The translations under genes were made by a program, and so were the position numbers. From NCBI RefSeq assembly GCF_000577335.1, contig NZ_CBYL010000014.1, positions 1-64,000 of the forward strand: a stretch of 64,000 bases of DNA, read 5' to 3'. A model generated the notes under the pieces. It was given only the letters and a program-made list of their open reading frames with translations. It did not search any database and had not been told where the DNA came from. The DNA comes from Faecalispora jeddahensis (GTDB lineage: Bacteria > Bacillota > Clostridia > Oscillospirales > Acutalibacteraceae). Within the stretch, counting starts at the first letter, position 1. Each line of letters starts with the position of its first letter. This document shows, piece by piece, positions 62,283-64,000 of this stretch.

Positions 62283-62897
62283 TTATCTTTCGTTGTCCCG
62301 AAGCTGCCCCAGGGTTCCGCCGGGGTGCCACCGAACATATTCCTGCGGAGTTAAGCCGCGTACGGCCTGTAAATAGACGCTCAGCGCCTGCAATACATAC
62401 ATTTCCGCAAGGATCGAAGCACGGGGCGCGCGGTTCAGCGGGCCGCTCTCCTGTGTGACATTGGCCAGCAATGTCGCCTCGGCGTTCTTTGCCAGCCAGG
62501 ATTCAGGGTTGCCTGTAACGGCAATGACATGGCAGTCGTTGTTTTTGATGGCGGTTACGGTAGCTTTCAGTTCCGCGGTTTCTCCGCTGTTGGAGATGCA
62601 GATGACCACATCCCCGGCGACAAGCTGACCGCAGGAGCCGTGCACAGCCTCAGTCCCATGCAGAAAATAGGTCGGGGTGCCGGTAGAAGAGAGCAGAGAG
62701 GCCATGTAAGCGGCTACATGAGAGGGCTTTCCGATGCCTGTAATATGAACACGGCCTCCGTTTTCTTGCGCCTGAATAATCAGTTCGGCAGCCGGTTCCA
62801 GGCTTTCCGGCGTGATGGATGGGATAAAGTGACCGATCTCTTCGGCAGATGTTTGCTGAAATTGACGCAGGGCCTGGCGAGTTCCTTCTGGTATCAT
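62283..62897 (-). CDS. SIS-domain sugar phosphate isomerase (KpsF/GutQ type)
   Basis: 204 residues, one SIS domain without the CBS pair of full KpsF/GutQ proteins. Motifs: GGRVHITGIGKPSHVAAYMA, HGTEAVHGSCGQLVAGD and VICISNSGETAELK. The C-terminus RWHPGGTLGQ is the usual close of arabinose-5-phosphate-isomerase-like SIS proteins. It probably isomerises a ketose/aldose phosphate made by the adjacent kinase. Confidence 0.85.
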   Translation of the reverse strand: MIPEGTRQALRQFQQTSAEEIGHFIPSITPESLEPAAELIIQAQENGGRVHITGIGKPSHVAAYMASLLSSTGTPTYFLHGTEAVHGSCGQLVAGDVVICISNSGETAELKATVTAIKNNDCHVIAVTGNPESWLAKNAEATLLANVTQESGPLNRAPRASILAEMYVLQALSVYLQAVRGLTPQEYVRWHPGGTLGQLRDNER

Positions 62898-62915
62898 AGT
62901 ATATATGTCTCCCTT

Positions 62916-63914
62916 CTATTTCAGACCATCCAGAGCCGAAAGGCTGAAGGTCAGATCGTTTTCCTGCTGCATGAGCGCAATGATTTCTTCCAGCTTTGGC
63001 AGGGACGGCTGTGCGCCCATACGCGAAACCGTGAGCGTTGCGGTGTAGTTGGCAAAATGGAGCGCATCCTTATGGCTGAGCCCCGCACAAACCGAGGCGG
63101 TAAACGCACCCACAAAGGAATCTCCAGCCGCGGTCGGGTCTTTTACCTCCACCACATCGATGCACGGTTCATAAAGGAACGCTTCTTTATTTGCCACAAC
63201 GGCGCCGGCATTCCCAAGTGTAATCACAACGTTCTTGACGCCCTTTGCCAGCAAAGTATCCGCGGCCTTATGAACATCGTCCATATTCACCTGCTTCCCG
63301 TCTTTTCGAATAGGGACACCGGTCAGGTCGGCCGCCTCATGCTCGTTGGGCGAAATATAGGTCAAATGCGAGAGCAGTTCATCGGAAAGCGGGGCGGAGG
63401 GCGCGGAATTCAGCATGACCGGAACATTCTTTTCATAAGCATACGCGGCGACCAGCTCGTTGATCTGCATGGGGATTTCCAGTTGGAGCATCACCATATC
63501 GTATTCGGCGATAGAATCTTTCAGGAACGCGACGTCCTCCGGGCGGGTCGCCATATTGGCGCCGGAAACCACAATGATGCGGTTGCGTGTGGTTCCGTTC
63601 TGAACCTCAAGCTGCACGTTGCCAATGGCGGAATATGTTGTGCTGTCCACAGAAACGAACTCAGTGTTAACGCCCGTTTCCCGGCAGGAGGCGATCAACC
63701 GGCGTCCAAAATCATCGTCCCCGACTCTTCCGGCCATCGTTACCTGCGCGCCAAGGCGGGCCGCCTGAACCGCCTGATTTGCTCCCTTTCCGCCAGGCGC
63801 CGTCTGATAGTCCAGCCCCAGTACCGTTTCCCCCGCATTGGGGAAGTGTCCCGTCTTTACGATCAGGTCCATCACAAAACTGCCAACGACAAGTATTTTC
63901 GGTTTTCGTGACAT
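62916..63914 (-). CDS. Ribokinase-like PfkB-family sugar kinase
   Basis: 332 residues. N-terminal VVGSFVMDLIVKTGHFPNAG, then the sugar-binding signature GGKGANQAVQAARLGAQV. The C-terminal catalytic motif is DPTAAGDSFVGAFTA with the base aspartate; the usual DTTGAGD is changed to DPTAAGD. Length is slightly above classical ribokinase (about 309). It phosphorylates a pentose or related sugar with ATP. First gene of the leftward operon in the window. Confidence 0.9.
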   Translation of the reverse strand: MSRKPKILVVGSFVMDLIVKTGHFPNAGETVLGLDYQTAPGGKGANQAVQAARLGAQVTMAGRVGDDDFGRRLIASCRETGVNTEFVSVDSTTYSAIGNVQLEVQNGTTRNRIIVVSGANMATRPEDVAFLKDSIAEYDMVMLQLEIPMQINELVAAYAYEKNVPVMLNSAPSAPLSDELLSHLTYISPNEHEAADLTGVPIRKDGKQVNMDDVHKAADTLLAKGVKNVVITLGNAGAVVANKEAFLYEPCIDVVEVKDPTAAGDSFVGAFTASVCAGLSHKDALHFANYTATLTVSRMGAQPSLPKLEEIIALMQQENDLTFSLSALDGLK

Positions 63915-63939
63915 ATTGATCTCTTCTTTCTCAGGAATT

Positions 63940-64000
63940 TCATTGGGGTATTTTTATCTTTATGACCGCTTTTTTGATTGGCTCCGGGGCATCTGCGCAC
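63940..64000 (-). CDS. Possible C-terminal end of an upstream gene
   Basis: A leftward frame open to the window edge ends with a TGA at 63940, 26 bases before the kinase start. The visible tail reads ADAPEPIKKAVIKIKIPQ. A regulator or transporter gene upstream of the kinase would be usual, but 20 codons are too few to identify it. Confidence 0.3.
   Translation of the reverse strand, partial: CADAPEPIKKAVIKIKIPQ

Overview
The window is about 64 kb of chromosome from a Gram-positive anaerobe, most likely a member of the Clostridia and possibly a lactate- or amino-acid-fermenting Oscillospiraceae-type organism. This rests on strong Shine-Dalgarno sites before nearly every gene, many GTG/TTG starts, lipoprotein-type solute-binding proteins, EtfAB plus acyl-CoA dehydrogenase, an oxygen-sensitive 2-hydroxyacyl-CoA dehydratase with its activator, and no respiratory genes. 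The genus is inference. No rRNA, CRISPR array or transposase was seen.

Layout. (1) 1-6.9 kb: the right end of an integrated mobile element, with a partial replication-type protein, an XRE regulator, small membrane proteins, a secreted Trp-rich protein, a DUF6550-like protein and AT-rich exported/cytoplasmic genes. It ends at a 44-nt copy of the 3' part of tRNA-Thr (6896-6939), read here as attR, followed by intact tRNA-Tyr. (2) 7.7-16 kb: a MerR regulator and a polyol/sugar operon (HisD-like dehydrogenase, ribose-type ABC transporter, SDR, zinc alcohol dehydrogenase) behind a MerR-type promoter with a 19-bp spacer. (3) 16.8-26.7 kb: a lactate/short-chain acyl-CoA region with marR-etfB-etfA, acyl-CoA dehydrogenase, crotonase, acetate/propionate-type CoA-transferase, lactate permease and LarA lactate racemase. 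(4) 27.4-32.6 kb: a PrpR-type sigma-54 activator and a -24/-12 promoter driving a 3-hydroxyisobutyrate-dehydrogenase-like oxidoreductase, an RraA-type aldolase and a CitMHS transporter. (5) 33-38.6 kb: two small unknown genes, an OPT peptide transporter, a PqqD-like protein and a PepD dipeptidase. (6) 38.7-44.8 kb: an IlvD-type dehydratase, UxaA-type dehydratase and D-2-hydroxyacid dehydrogenase (sugar-acid catabolism), and a YkvI-like transporter. (7) 45.2-54.9 kb: two divergent operons, thiolase-3-hydroxyacyl-CoA dehydrogenase leftward and crotonase-CoA-transferase III-activator-2-hydroxyacyl-CoA dehydratase alpha/beta rightward, then a sigma-54 activator. (8) 55.2-64 kb: an RpiR regulator, TIM-barrel epimerase, AfuABC-like ABC transporter, PHP phosphatase, and a leftward RbsD/FucU-SIS-ribokinase operon.

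The most interesting part is region 7. Both divergent operons carry near-perfect sigma-54 promoters (minus strand 47467-47482, plus strand 47916-47931). Midway between them are two palindromes (47667-47719) that look like shared upstream activator sites, and the likely activator is encoded at the end of the right operon. The enzyme set suggests an oxidative route: 2-hydroxyacid to 2-hydroxyacyl-CoA to enoyl-CoA to 3-hydroxyacyl-CoA to 3-oxoacyl-CoA, then thiolytic cleavage. No acyl-CoA dehydrogenase lies in the operons, unlike the reductive Stickland Fld/Had systems. Combined with region 3, the window also holds every enzyme type needed for an acrylate-like lactate to propionyl-CoA route. Substrates are inferred, not shown.
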